Shown: positions 34,444 through 43,959, numbered from the stretch's first letter. The stretch: DNA of 64,000 nucleotides from Poindextera sp036494815 (GCA_036494815.1 DASXNV010000050.1:55821-119820), one strand, 5' to 3'. Notes: generated by a model from the letters alone, not told the origin. Numbers and translations: made by a program.

Positions 34444-36528
34444 ATGACGCCGACCAGGACTAAGCTCGCCTGCGGAACGCTCGCAGCGGCGCTCATGCTG
34501 AGCTCCGCCGCAGTGGCCCAAACGGCCGCCCCGGCCGCGTCCAGCCCTGCTGCGGCAGTGCGCGATGTGGAGTGGCCGACCTATGCCGCCGACCTGGCCG
34601 GCAGCCATTATCGGCCCTTGGACCAGATCAACGCCGCGAACTTCAGCAAGCTTGAGGTCGCCTGGCGCTTTAAGACCGACAACATCGGCAATCGCCCGGA
34701 GTTCAAGCTGGAGGGCACGCCGCTGGAGGTGGGCGGCGTCATCTACGCCACCGCCGGGTCGCGCCGCGGCGTGATCGCCCTGGACGCGGTGACCGGAGAG
34801 CTATTGTGGGTGCACAGCGAGCATGAAGGCGCCCGCGGCGCCGCGGCGCCGCGCCAGCTGTCCGGGCGCGGACTGGCCTATTGGAGCGACGGGACCGAGA
34901 AGCGAATCCTCTACGTGACCCCTGGCTATCGCCTCATCGCCCTGGACGCCGCCACCGGCCAGCCCGTGCCCAGCTTCGGCGTAGGCGGCAAGGTCGATCT
35001 GAAGCAGGATTTCGACCAGCAGATCTGGCCCGATCTGGTCACCGGCGAGGCGGGGCTGCACGCGGCCCCGGTGGTGGCGGGCGACACTATCCTGGTCGGC
35101 ACAGCCTTCCGCGAAGGCTTCACCCCCGCGCGGATGCACAACAACAAAGGCTATGTGCGCGCCTTCGACGTGCGCACCGGCAAGCGCCTGTGGACCTTTC
35201 ACACCATCCCGCAGAAGGGCGAGTTCGGCTACGATACCTGGCTGAACGGCTCGGCCGAGACCACCGGCAATACGGCGGTCTGGACCCAGATGACCGTGGA
35301 TGTGGCGCTAAACACCGCCTACCTGCCGATAGAGTCGCCCACCAGCGACTTCTACGGCGGCCAGCGGCCCGGCAATGGCCTGTTCGGCGACAGCCTGGTG
35401 GCCGTGGACCTGACCACCGGCCAGCGCAAATGGCACTTCCAGGAGATCCACCACGAGATCTGGGACTACGACAATTCCTCGGCGCCGATGCTGATGGACA
35501 TCACGGTGGGCGGCAAGCCGATCAAGGCCGTGGCCCTGCCGAGCAAACAAGGCTTTCTCTATGTGTTCGACCGGGTCACCGGAAAGCCGGTCTGGCCGAT
35601 GCCTGAGAGACCCGTCCCGAAGGGCGATGTGCCGGGCGAATGGTATTCGCCGACCCAGCCGATCCCGACCAAACCGCGCGCCTATGCCCGCAATGGTCTG
35701 TCTACGGACGATCTGATCGACTTCACACCCGAACTGCACAAAAAAGCGCTTGATCTGGTCAAGGACTACAAGCTCGGACCGGTGTTCACGCCTCCCGTGG
35801 TGAGCACCCTGCCCGGCCCCCTGGGCGTGCTCAACAGCTCCGCCTCAGGCGGCACCAACTGGCCGGGCGGATCGTTCGATCCTGAAACCCATATCGTTTA
35901 TGTCCATGCCTGCAATTCGTGCCTGGGGTCCACCGGCCTGCAGCCGCCGCCGGCGGGGATGAGCGACCTGCGCTATGTTGTGGGCGTCGCTGGCCAACCC
36001 GTGTCCATGATCCGCGGGCCAGGCGAGAACGTGGGCGCCGACGCCCCGCCGCCACCTAAGGGCCCAGCGGGCAATGGCGGCTATCGCAGCCTGAACGTGG
36101 ATGGCCTGCCTCTGGTCAAACCGCCCTATGCCACCATCAGCGCTATCAACCTGGATACGGGAGACATCCTCTGGCAGATCGCCGACGGCGAGACCCCGGA
36201 CTTTATCCGCAACAATCCTGCCCTCAAGGGCCTCAACATCCCCAGGACCGGACAGACGGGCTACTCGATCGGCGCCCTGGTCACCAAGTCGCTGGTGGTG
36301 GCTGGCGACTCCATGGTCACCACCACCCCCGATCATCCCCGCGGCGCCATGCTGCGCGCCTATGACAAGGCCAACGGCAAGGAGGTGGGCGCGGTATGGA
36401 TGCCCGCCCCGCAGAGCGGCACGCCCATGACCTACAGCGTGAACGGCAAGCAGTACCTGGTCGTAGCGGTGAGCGGCGGCGTCTATTCGGGCGAATACAT
36501 CGCCTTCACCCTCCCCTCCGATCAATAA
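34444..36528 (+). CDS. PQQ-dependent dehydrogenase, periplasmic
   Basis: A 694-residue eight-bladed propeller quinoprotein with a Sec signal peptide (residues 1-25, ending AAVAQ). The repeated tryptophan-docking blades (GVIALDAVTGELLW, GYVRAFDVRTGKRLWTFHT) and IHHEIWDYDNSSAP match the glucose/quinate dehydrogenase branch, but the five N-terminal membrane helices of those enzymes are absent. It would oxidise a sugar, sugar acid or alcohol and hand electrons to a cytochrome. No pqq synthesis genes are in the window. ATG 34444 follows GAGGGGG; the frame upstream belongs to the lyase gene. Confidence 0.92.
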   Translation: MTPTRTKLACGTLAAALMLSSAAVAQTAAPAASSPAAAVRDVEWPTYAADLAGSHYRPLDQINAANFSKLEVAWRFKTDNIGNRPEFKLEGTPLEVGGVIYATAGSRRGVIALDAVTGELLWVHSEHEGARGAAAPRQLSGRGLAYWSDGTEKRILYVTPGYRLIALDAATGQPVPSFGVGGKVDLKQDFDQQIWPDLVTGEAGLHAAPVVAGDTILVGTAFREGFTPARMHNNKGYVRAFDVRTGKRLWTFHTIPQKGEFGYDTWLNGSAETTGNTAVWTQMTVDVALNTAYLPIESPTSDFYGGQRPGNGLFGDSLVAVDLTTGQRKWHFQEIHHEIWDYDNSSAPMLMDITVGGKPIKAVALPSKQGFLYVFDRVTGKPVWPMPERPVPKGDVPGEWYSPTQPIPTKPRAYARNGLSTDDLIDFTPELHKKALDLVKDYKLGPVFTPPVVSTLPGPLGVLNSSASGGTNWPGGSFDPETHIVYVHACNSCLGSTGLQPPPAGMSDLRYVVGVAGQPVSMIRGPGENVGADAPPPPKGPAGNGGYRSLNVDGLPLVKPPYATISAINLDTGDILWQIADGETPDFIRNNPALKGLNIPRTGQTGYSIGALVTKSLVVAGDSMVTTTPDHPRGAMLRAYDKANGKEVGAVWMPAPQSGTPMTYSVNGKQYLVVAVSGGVYSGEYIAFTLPSDQ

Positions 36529-36537
36529 CGTGGCGCC

Positions 36538-38001
36538 ATGAGCAAAGGCATAGCCCTGATCGGGGCGCTGGCGGCGGCAGTTGTTGTCCTGGTGGTCGGC
36601 GCGCCCCTGGCTCAGGATGGCTCGAGGTCGGTATGGGATGGTGTCTATACCGACGCCCAGGCCGAACGCGGCGCGGCCGCCTACGAAAAAAACTGCGCCA
36701 AATGCCACGGTGAACAGCTCACCGGCACGGGCGAGGCCAAACCCCTGGCGGGGCCAGAGTTCCTGTCGACCTGGAACGGCCTGAGCATGGGCGACCTATT
36801 CGACCGCACCCGCACCACCATGCCCATGGACGCGCCCAGATCCCTCGGCGGGGAAACCTATGCCGATATCCTGGCCTATGTCCTCAAGTTCAATGGCTTT
36901 CCGGCCGGCCACGCCGAGCTGGACCATCGCGGCGAGTTCCTCGCGGGTGTCCGTATCGACGCCTTCAAGCCAAGCGCAGCCCTGTCAGGCCCACGGTTCG
37001 TGGCCAGCGCGAAGGCGGAAGCCACCGCGCAGCCCCCCGCCGATGAACCTAATTCCCAGCCCAGTCCCTATGGGATGGAGACTGGCTTTCTGAAAATGCC
37101 GCCGGGCCGAACCATGGGCTCGTCCAGCGGCGTGGGCGTGGACAGCCGGGGCCATATCTGGGTCGCCGAGCGCTGCGGGGCTAATAACTGCGCCGGCAGC
37201 GCCCTGGATCCGATCCTGGAATTCGACGCCAAGGGTAAATTCATCAAGGCCTTTGGCGGCGGCATGTTCCTCTTTCCGCACGGCCTCTATATCGACCGAC
37301 AGGACCACATCTGGATCACAGACGGCCATTCTGACGGCGTCAAGGGCGCCCAGGTGTTCGAGTTCGACAAAACGGGCAAGGTTCTGCGCGCGCTCGGCAG
37401 GCCAGGGGTCTCCCAGGAGGGTCCCGACACCTTCTTTGAGCCCAACGCCGTGCTCGTCGCCCCGAACGGAACCATCTTCGTCGCCGACGGCCACACCCCC
37501 GGCAAGGGCGCCGCCCGCATCGTCAAGCTGGACGCCAACGGCAAGTTCATCAAGCAATGGGGCGAGCATGGCGCAGCGCCCGGACAGATGGACGTGCCGC
37601 ACACCCTGGCCATGGATTCCCACGGTCGCCTGTTTGTCGGCGATCGCTGGAACAACCGCATCCAGATCTTCGACCAGGACGGCCAGCTGCAAGGCGTCTG
37701 GCCCCAGTTCAGCCGGCCGAGCGGCATGTTCATCGACCGCAACGACACCCTCTATGTCTCCGATTCCGAGTCGCGCGCGCCAGAGGGCTATGGCCACCAC
37801 CCAGGCTGGAAGCGCGGCGTCCGCATCGGCAGCGCCCTCACCGGCCACGTCGCCGCCTTCATCCCCGATACTGAGCCCAATCCGGACAAGGGCGCCACCA
37901 GCGGCGCCGAGGGGGTGTGGGTGGATAGTCACGGGGTGATCTACGGGGCGCAGGTGCAGGAGAAGCGGATCGTGCGCTATGTAAGCAAGCCGGCGGGCTG
38001 A
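36538..38001 (+). CDS. Cytochrome c fused to NHL-type beta-propeller
   Basis: 487 residues. A signal peptide or anchor (residues 5-25) is followed by a class I cytochrome c domain with the haem site CAKCH (53-57) and a Met ligand in TTMPMDAP. After a proline-rich linker (about 160-180), residues 180-485 form NHL repeats (DSRGHIWVAERCG, DRQDHIWITDGH, DSHGRLFVGDRWNNRIQIF) as in peptidyl-hydroxyglycine lyases. It starts 9 bases after the PQQ dehydrogenase, so it probably accepts its electrons while the propeller binds substrate, metal or a partner. The fusion is uncommon. Confidence 0.88.
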   Translation: MSKGIALIGALAAAVVVLVVGAPLAQDGSRSVWDGVYTDAQAERGAAAYEKNCAKCHGEQLTGTGEAKPLAGPEFLSTWNGLSMGDLFDRTRTTMPMDAPRSLGGETYADILAYVLKFNGFPAGHAELDHRGEFLAGVRIDAFKPSAALSGPRFVASAKAEATAQPPADEPNSQPSPYGMETGFLKMPPGRTMGSSSGVGVDSRGHIWVAERCGANNCAGSALDPILEFDAKGKFIKAFGGGMFLFPHGLYIDRQDHIWITDGHSDGVKGAQVFEFDKTGKVLRALGRPGVSQEGPDTFFEPNAVLVAPNGTIFVADGHTPGKGAARIVKLDANGKFIKQWGEHGAAPGQMDVPHTLAMDSHGRLFVGDRWNNRIQIFDQDGQLQGVWPQFSRPSGMFIDRNDTLYVSDSESRAPEGYGHHPGWKRGVRIGSALTGHVAAFIPDTEPNPDKGATSGAEGVWVDSHGVIYGAQVQEKRIVRYVSKPAG

Positions 38002-38013
38002 ACCCCACCTTGC

Positions 38014-38412
38014 CTAGGCCTTGACCGCCTCGACCAGCAGATGCTGCGCCGGATCGAGGCGGATCGCCAGCGCATCCGGAACACCAGCCCGCCTCAACAT
38101 GGCCGCCACCGGATGAAAGGCCACCAGGACCACGCCGTCCTCCGCCTCCCGCACCAGCACCCGCAAGGGCAGATCCAGCGCCGCCTGGGGCGCGGCGAGC
38201 ATGATGGGGGTCCCGCCCTTGGCCGCGCCGTAGATCAGCACCACCGCCGGCGGCATGGGGGTTCCGACCGACTGCGCGCCGGCGGCATGGTCGATGCGAG
38301 CGAAGATGGTGATGCCCGCCCCCTCGATCGCCGCTGTCAGGCGATCAAGCGTGGGCGCGAAGGCGTAGGCGCTCTGCACCTCAACGATTTCTGGATCCTG
38401 TGGGTGTGTCAT
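38014..38412 (-). CDS. DUF302 domain protein
   Basis: A 132-residue single-domain protein. APTLDRLTAAIEGAGITIFARIDHAAGA and LIYGAAKGGTPIMLAAPQAALDLPLRVLV match the DUF302 (TTHA1732-like) fold, a small alpha/beta dimer of unknown function. The ATG at 38412 overlaps the queG stop as ATGA, so it is translated with queG. Confidence 0.88.
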   Translation of the reverse strand: MTHPQDPEIVEVQSAYAFAPTLDRLTAAIEGAGITIFARIDHAAGAQSVGTPMPPAVVLIYGAAKGGTPIMLAAPQAALDLPLRVLVREAEDGVVLVAFHPVAAMLRRAGVPDALAIRLDPAQHLLVEAVKA

Positions 38413-39464
38413 GGCGTACCCCTCTCCAACCTCCCCACCGCCCATTCGGCCGCCTCGCGCACCACCTCTGACGGATCGTCCAAATGCGCCCGCGCGCTCT
38501 CGGCCAGTCCCGGTTCCCCGGAGTTGCCGATGGCGTAGAGCACGTTGCGCAGGAACCGGCTCAGGCCAATGCGCTTGATCGGGCTTTTGGAGAACAGGGC
38601 GCGGAAGGCGGTGTCGTCCAGGGCCGCCAGATCGGCCAGGGCGGGGCTTTTCAGGGTTTCGCGCGCGTGCAGGGACGCTTCGCGCGAGGTCTGGGCGAAC
38701 TTGTTCCAGGGGCAGACGGCCAGGCAGTCATCGCAGCCATAGATGCGCGGGCCTAGCGCCTCGCGAAACTCCAGCGGGATTGGGCCGACGTGTTCGATGG
38801 TCAGGTAGGACAGGCAGCGGCGGGCGTCGAGCTGGTAGGGCGCAGGGAAGGCGCTGGTGGGACAGGCGTCCAGGCAGGCGCGGCAGGCGCCGCAGTGGTC
38901 GGTCTCGGCGGCGTCGGGGATCAGGGGGAAATCGACCAGGATCGAGCCCAAGAACAGCCACGATCCGAACGCCCGCGAGACCAGATTTGTATGCTTGCCC
39001 TGCCAGCCCAGGCCGGCGCTCTGGGCCAGGGGCTTTTCCATCAGGGGGGCTGTGTCGACGAACACCTTCAACTCACAGCCCGAGACTTCCACCAGCCAGC
39101 GGGCCAGGGCCTTGAGCCGCCTCTTGATCAGGTCGTGATAGTCGTCGCCCTGGGCATAGACTGAAATGGCCGCCCGGTCCTTGCGCGCCAAGGCCTCGAG
39201 CGGATCCACATCCGGCCCATAATTGACCCCCAGCATGATCGCCGACCGCGCGCCGGCCCACATGGCCCGGGGATGGGCGCGGCGGTCCTGGGTGGTCTCG
39301 ATCCAGGCCATCTCGCCATGCCGCCCAGCGGCGACGAACTCGGCCAGCCGCTCCGACGCGGCCCACGGCGTCTCCACAGACGCAAAGCCGCAGACGTCGA
39401 ACCCCAGCGCCAGGGCCTGGGCGCGGATGCGGGCTTCGACGGGCTCAGAAATCGAGGTCGTCAT
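38409..39464 (-). CDS. queG: Epoxyqueuosine reductase
   Basis: Last step of queuosine synthesis in tRNA: cobalamin- and Fe-S-dependent reduction of epoxyqueuosine. The 351-residue enzyme has the N-terminal cobalamin-binding domain, two [4Fe-4S] motifs (CGACRACLDACPTSAF and CDDCLAVCPWNKFA), and a C-terminal HEAT-like end (HLDDPSEVVREAAEWAVGRL). Its start overlaps the end of the GST gene by 20 bases. Confidence 0.94.
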   Translation of the reverse strand: MTTSISEPVEARIRAQALALGFDVCGFASVETPWAASERLAEFVAAGRHGEMAWIETTQDRRAHPRAMWAGARSAIMLGVNYGPDVDPLEALARKDRAAISVYAQGDDYHDLIKRRLKALARWLVEVSGCELKVFVDTAPLMEKPLAQSAGLGWQGKHTNLVSRAFGSWLFLGSILVDFPLIPDAAETDHCGACRACLDACPTSAFPAPYQLDARRCLSYLTIEHVGPIPLEFREALGPRIYGCDDCLAVCPWNKFAQTSREASLHARETLKSPALADLAALDDTAFRALFSKSPIKRIGLSRFLRNVLYAIGNSGEPGLAESARAHLDDPSEVVREAAEWAVGRLERGTP

Positions 39465-40131
39465 AGTGGGCGGCGGGGGCCAGGCCCGGCCAGCGGTCGG
39501 TGAGCAGCGGGCGGAAACAGGGCCGCGACTTGAGCTTCATGTACCAGGTGCGCAGGGCCGGAAAATCGGTCCAAGGCACGTCGCCGAAATAGTCGATCAC
39601 CGACAGGTTGGCGGCGGCGGCGAAGTCGGCCAGGCTCATCCGCCGCCCATTCAGCCAGTCGCGCTCATTGAGCAGCTTCTCGATGTAGCTCATGTGCACA
39701 CGCAGGGCCTCGCGGCCCGCGCGCAGGTTGGACAGGTCCGGCGCGCCCAGGCCCAAAAGGCGCTTTTCCATCTTTTCGTGCAGCAACAGGCCGTTGACCT
39801 CGTAGTCGAACTTACGGTCGAACCATTGCAGCAGCCGCCGCGTCTCCGCCCGCTCGGCCAGGTCGCGGCCCATCAGTTCGGGCTCGGGCGCCACCTCTTC
39901 CAGATGCTCAAGGATGGCGCGGCTCTCGCAGACCACCAGGGTCTTACCGCCGTCGGTCTCCACCAGCACTGGGGTCAGGCCGGAGGGGTTGAGCTTGGTC
40001 AGTTCCGGGCGGCGTTCCCAATAGCGTTCGGGGGTTTCGCGGAAGGCCAGCCGCTTTTCGCCCAGGGCCAGGCGCACCTGGCGCGAGGCCGGGTCGAGCG
40101 GAAAATGGTGCAAGGTGCGTTCGACGGTCAT
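39445..40131 (-). CDS. Glutathione S-transferase family protein
   Basis: A 228-residue GST. The thioredoxin-like N-domain starts at RTLHHFPLDPASRQVRLALG, with the glutathione-contacting cis-proline loop NPSGLTPVLV and CESRAILEHLEE. The helical C-domain contains MSLADFAAAANLSVIDYF. The usual N-terminal Ser/Cys catalytic position is replaced by a Pro/Leu/Asp segment, so substrate and activity are open. It is the first gene of a GST-queG-DUF302 operon. Confidence 0.9.
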   Translation of the reverse strand: MTVERTLHHFPLDPASRQVRLALGEKRLAFRETPERYWERRPELTKLNPSGLTPVLVETDGGKTLVVCESRAILEHLEEVAPEPELMGRDLAERAETRRLLQWFDRKFDYEVNGLLLHEKMEKRLLGLGAPDLSNLRAGREALRVHMSYIEKLLNERDWLNGRRMSLADFAAAANLSVIDYFGDVPWTDFPALRTWYMKLKSRPCFRPLLTDRWPGLAPAAHYDDLDF

Positions 40132-40201
40132 CTTCTCGATTTCGGCCCGCGTTCTTCGGTCGTGGCTTCATCAAAAGCGCCGATGGCCCTTAAGGTTTCG
40201 T

Positions 40202-41176
40202 TTACCGCGCTGCGTTGTGGACAGGGCTGATCGCTTCGGCCTCGTGGGATTCCCCGAACGCGCCGCCGTGAGGCTCGGCGAAGCCTCGCGGGTCGGGGTG
40301 GATGAGGATGTCCGCCGCCGGAAAGGCCGCCAGCACGCGGTTCTCGGCCTCGACCATGATGCGGTGCGCTTCGACCAGCGACAGGGTTGGATCGAGATCC
40401 ATATGCGCCTGCATGTGGACATAGGGGCCGGCGGCGCGGGTGCGCAGTTGGTGCACACCGCCGACCTTTGGATCGGCGCGCATCAGGGCGATGATCCGCG
40501 CGCGGGCTTCGCGGCCCAGTTCATGATCCATCAGCTCCAGGCTGGCCCCGCGGAACACACTGACCGCCCCCCAGACCAGCCAGCCGGCGACCAATAGGCC
40601 GGCTATGGCGTCCGGCGCTGGGCCACCGACGAGCAGGCTGGCGCCAATGCCCGCGAAGGCGACCACATTGGAGGCGATGTCGACCAGATAGTGCATGCGG
40701 TCCGAAGTGACCGCGACCGACTGGGCGGTCTTCAGCACCCGCGACTGGGCCGAGACCAGCATCACGGTCAGCACGGTCGAGGCCGCCATGACCCACAGGC
40801 CAACACCCTGGTGAGTCACGGCTTGCGGATGGATCAGATGATCGATGGCTTCGCGGCCGATCAGGGCCGCCGAGGCGAACACCAGCCCCGCCTGGATCAG
40901 GCTGGCGAAGGCCTCGGCCTTGCCGTGGCCGTAACGATGCTCCCGGTCGGGTGGCTCAGCGGCGTAGCGCACCGCGAAATAGGTGGTCGCCGCGGCCAGC
41001 ATATCCAGGCCCGAATCCGCAAGTGAGGCCAGCACGGCCACTGAACCGCTGGCGATCCAGGCGGCGACCTTGGCCAGACTGAGAACCGTGGCCACGGCCA
41101 GGGACAGCCGGGTGATGCGGCGGGTCAGGGCCGCGCTTTCCTCGATCGACAGCGCGGAGGCTTGCAAAGACGTCAT
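40202..41176 (-). CDS. Cation diffusion facilitator (zinc/iron efflux)
   Basis: A 324-residue inner-membrane metal:proton antiporter. Six transmembrane helices span about residues 20-215; metal-site acids lie in SLADSGLDMLAAATTYFAV and in HYLVDIASNVVAF. The histidine-rich interhelix segment is HRYGHGKAEAF. A cytosolic C-terminal domain (VHQLRTRAAGPYVHMQAHM) binds regulatory metal. Zn2+, Fe2+ or Cd2+ are typical for this FieF-like type. Confidence 0.92.
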   Translation of the reverse strand: MTSLQASALSIEESAALTRRITRLSLAVATVLSLAKVAAWIASGSVAVLASLADSGLDMLAAATTYFAVRYAAEPPDREHRYGHGKAEAFASLIQAGLVFASAALIGREAIDHLIHPQAVTHQGVGLWVMAASTVLTVMLVSAQSRVLKTAQSVAVTSDRMHYLVDIASNVVAFAGIGASLLVGGPAPDAIAGLLVAGWLVWGAVSVFRGASLELMDHELGREARARIIALMRADPKVGGVHQLRTRAAGPYVHMQAHMDLDPTLSLVEAHRIMVEAENRVLAAFPAADILIHPDPRGFAEPHGGAFGESHEAEAISPVHNAAR

Positions 41177-41289
41177 GGCGGGAATTTAGCGACGCCCCGC
41201 CCAAAACCTAGCGCGAACGACTCGCGTTTTTGCGCCGCCGTTCAACCGCGCCCTGGCCTGCCTGGCGATAGCGCGGTTAAGCTGGCGCC

Positions 41290-41922
41290 ATGGTCAAGGA
41301 CTACAACCGTATCGCCGGCCACGGGTTGGATCGGCTGGCGGCCCTGAGCGACGGGGTGTTCGCCGTCGCCATGACCCTGATCGTGCTGGACATCCGCATC
41401 CCCGAGACCGTGACGGTGCATTCCGAAGCGCAGCTTTGCGCCGTGCTGGTGGGTCTCGCCCCGCGGCTCGGGATGTATCTGACGAGCTTCCTGACCCTGG
41501 GCATCTTCTGGGTCGGCCAACAGACCCAGCTCAACCAGTTCGAAAGATCCGATCGAGACCTGTCCTGGATCCACTTGGTCTTTCTGGCCTGGGTGGCTTT
41601 GATGCCGTTCTCGACCATGCTGCTGGCCCGGTTCATCACCTTCCGCGTCGCCTTGGCCGTCTATTGGCTCAACATCCTGCTGCTGGGTGCGACGCTTTAC
41701 TGGAGCTGGTTTCACGCCGGGCGCGCCGGCCTGGCCAAGGCCGACCTGCCTCCGGCGATCGGGGCCGCCCTGCGTCGGCGCATCGTCGTCGCCCAGGCGC
41801 TCTACGCCTTCGGCGCCCTGCTCTGCCTGATCAACCCCTATTGGAGCATAGGTTTCATCCTGCTGGTGCAGCTGAACTACGCCGTGGCGCCGACCATGAA
41901 ACGGGGCGAGCGGGAGGACTAG
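41290..41922 (+). CDS. TMEM175-like potassium channel family protein (DUF1211)
   Basis: A 210-residue membrane protein with six predicted helices. The first holds the family signature RLAALSDGVFAVAMTLIVLDI, where the FSD-type motif lines the pore. Bacterial TMEM175 proteins are K+ leak channels built from four such units. Single-domain length is normal. Only 3 bases separate it from the convergent enoyl-CoA hydratase gene. Confidence 0.87.
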   Translation: MVKDYNRIAGHGLDRLAALSDGVFAVAMTLIVLDIRIPETVTVHSEAQLCAVLVGLAPRLGMYLTSFLTLGIFWVGQQTQLNQFERSDRDLSWIHLVFLAWVALMPFSTMLLARFITFRVALAVYWLNILLLGATLYWSWFHAGRAGLAKADLPPAIGAALRRRIVVAQALYAFGALLCLINPYWSIGFILLVQLNYAVAPTMKRGERED

Positions 41923-41925
41923 CCG

Positions 41926-42708
41926 TCACCCCCCGACAAATACGCCCGGCCGGCGCTCGTTCACCGCCCGGACACCCTCGGCGAAGTCGGCGGTTTTCAT
42001 CAGCCGTTGCTGCTCGGCGAATTCGTGGTCGGTCTGAGCCTTGACCGCGGCGGCGAGGCCATCGCGCAGGGTGGCGCGGGAGGACTGCACGGCCAGCGGC
42101 GCGTTCTCCGCGATCTCCTGGGCCAGGGCCACGGCTTCCTCGCGCACGCGCTCCAGCGGGACCACCGCGTCCACCAGGCCCCAGTCGAGCGCCTCGTCGG
42201 CCTTGATGCGCCGGGCGGTCTGCAGCATCAGCGCCGCCCGCTGCAGGCCGATCAGGCGCGGCAGGGTGTGGGAGATGCCGAAGCCGGCGTGAAAGCCCAG
42301 CTTGACAAAATTGGCGGCGAACCGCGCTTCGGGCGCCGCGATGCGGAAATCGGCCACCAGGGCCAGGCCCAGGCCTGCGCCCACCGCCGCGCCCTGCACG
42401 GCGGCCACAATCGGCTTTCTGTTGGAGAACAGCCGCACGGCCTCTTTGTACAGTGGATTGATGCCCGCCCCGTCGCCGCGCGTGACCGCGTTGGGCGCTT
42501 GCAAGTCGGCGCCGCCGCAGAACACACGGCCTTCGGTCGCCAGCACCACCACCCGGCACCGCGGGTCGGCGTCCAGGGCGTCGAAGGCGTCGGCCAGATC
42601 GCGCATCAGCCCGACGCTCACATGATTGTTCGGCGCATGGTCGATGATCGCCAGGGCGACCGCGCCGCGCCAGTCGATACGCACTTCTCCGTAGGCCTCG
42701 GCGGTCAT
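41926..42708 (-). CDS. Enoyl-CoA hydratase/isomerase family protein
   Basis: A 260-residue crotonase-fold protein: oxyanion segments GRVFCGGADLQAP and GAAVGAGLGLALVADFRIA, and C-terminal trimer helices. The first catalytic Glu position of hydratases (after GLGLALVADFRIAAPEARFA) reads KLGFHAGFG, so activity may differ from a classical hydratase. ATG 42708 overlaps the stop of the acyl-CoA dehydrogenase gene (ATGA), so the two act in one pathway. The operon probably answers to the divergent IclR regulator. Confidence 0.88.
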   Translation of the reverse strand: MTAEAYGEVRIDWRGAVALAIIDHAPNNHVSVGLMRDLADAFDALDADPRCRVVVLATEGRVFCGGADLQAPNAVTRGDGAGINPLYKEAVRLFSNRKPIVAAVQGAAVGAGLGLALVADFRIAAPEARFAANFVKLGFHAGFGISHTLPRLIGLQRAALMLQTARRIKADEALDWGLVDAVVPLERVREEAVALAQEIAENAPLAVQSSRATLRDGLAAAVKAQTDHEFAEQQRLMKTADFAEGVRAVNERRPGVFVGG

Positions 42709-43886
42709 CGGCTTCTCCCCAACAGGTTTCTGGCCACCACCCATTTATGCACCTCGGTGGGACCGTCATAGATGCGCATGGTTCTGAGCTTGGCCGCCAT
42801 CAGCTGCAGCGGCAACTCCTTGGTCATGCCCATAGCCCCAAAGGTCTGCATGGCCCGATCGACCACGGTCCAGGCCATTTCGGTGGAAAAGGATTTGATC
42901 ATCGAGATCTCGGTCCGCACATCGCGTTTGGCGTCCAGCTTGACCGCGCAGTCATAGGTCATCAGCCGGGCGGCGTGGATCTGGGTCGCCGCATCCGCCA
43001 CCCAGAACTGGATCGCCTGGCGCTCCGACAGGGGCAGGCCGAAGGTTTTGCGCTGGGGCGCGAACTCGCAGATCATGTCCAGCGCCCGCTGAGCCATGCC
43101 GATTGACCAGGCGGCCATCTCGATCCGGCGGGTGCCCAGCCGCACCTGCATGGGCGCGAAGCCCTGGCCCTCGACGCCCAGCAGCTTCCAGCCTGGCACC
43201 CGGCAGTCCTCCAGCGCCACCTCATAGGTCACCGCACCGCCGATCATGGGGATGGCGCGAAGGACATTGAAACCGGGCGTACCCTTGTCCACCAAGAAGG
43301 CCGACATGCCGCCGCGGGCGCGTTTTTCCTTGTCGGTCACGGCCATGACGATGGTGAAGTCGGCGTCGGCGGCGCGACTGATCCAGATCTTGCGGCCGTT
43401 CAAAACCCAGTCGTCCGTCCCATCTTCGTTTTTGACCCGCTCGGCCTTGGTGATCATGCCGGCGGGGTCGGCCCCCGCGCCCGGCTCGGAAATGCCGATG
43501 GCCGAGATGGTCTCGCCCCGCACATAGGGCGCCAGATAGGCCTCGCGCTGGCGGTCGGTGACCGTGGCCATCAGCATGCGCAGGTTCGGCGAGTCCGGCG
43601 GGATGGTGTAGGGGGTGATGGTCCGCCCCAGCTCTTCATTGACCCCGACCATGGCCACCGAGGGCAGGTCCGAACCGCCCACATCCTCGGGCGCGTCCAG
43701 GCCCCACAGGCCCAGTTCCCTGGACACCCCGTCGATGCGGATGCGATCCGCCTCGCCGATGCCCAGGCCACCGCCCTTGGCCTCGCGGGCCAGCACCCCC
43801 GCCTCCAGCGGCATCAGCTCGTCGCGCACGAAACGGGCCACTAAATCCTTGAGCATGCGGTGCTCTTCGCTGAGCTCGAAATCCAT
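42705..43886 (-). CDS. Acyl-CoA dehydrogenase (ACAD10/11-like)
   Basis: A 393-residue FAD-dependent dehydrogenase. GISEPGAGADPAGMITKAER and WVLNGRKIWISRAADADF are the FAD/substrate signatures. The catalytic-base region reads MRIYDGPTEVHKWVVAR, the Asp-containing variant of the ACAD10/11 branch. First gene of a two-gene operon with the enoyl-CoA hydratase-like gene, facing an IclR gene across a region holding two palindromes. Confidence 0.9.
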   Translation of the reverse strand: MDFELSEEHRMLKDLVARFVRDELMPLEAGVLAREAKGGGLGIGEADRIRIDGVSRELGLWGLDAPEDVGGSDLPSVAMVGVNEELGRTITPYTIPPDSPNLRMLMATVTDRQREAYLAPYVRGETISAIGISEPGAGADPAGMITKAERVKNEDGTDDWVLNGRKIWISRAADADFTIVMAVTDKEKRARGGMSAFLVDKGTPGFNVLRAIPMIGGAVTYEVALEDCRVPGWKLLGVEGQGFAPMQVRLGTRRIEMAAWSIGMAQRALDMICEFAPQRKTFGLPLSERQAIQFWVADAATQIHAARLMTYDCAVKLDAKRDVRTEISMIKSFSTEMAWTVVDRAMQTFGAMGMTKELPLQLMAAKLRTMRIYDGPTEVHKWVVARNLLGRSR

Positions 43887-43959
43887 GGGGCCTCCCGTTC
43901 ATGACGACGATTGAGCTTGGGCTCTGACCGGGATATTAGGCCAGGCAGGTCAGTTCTGC

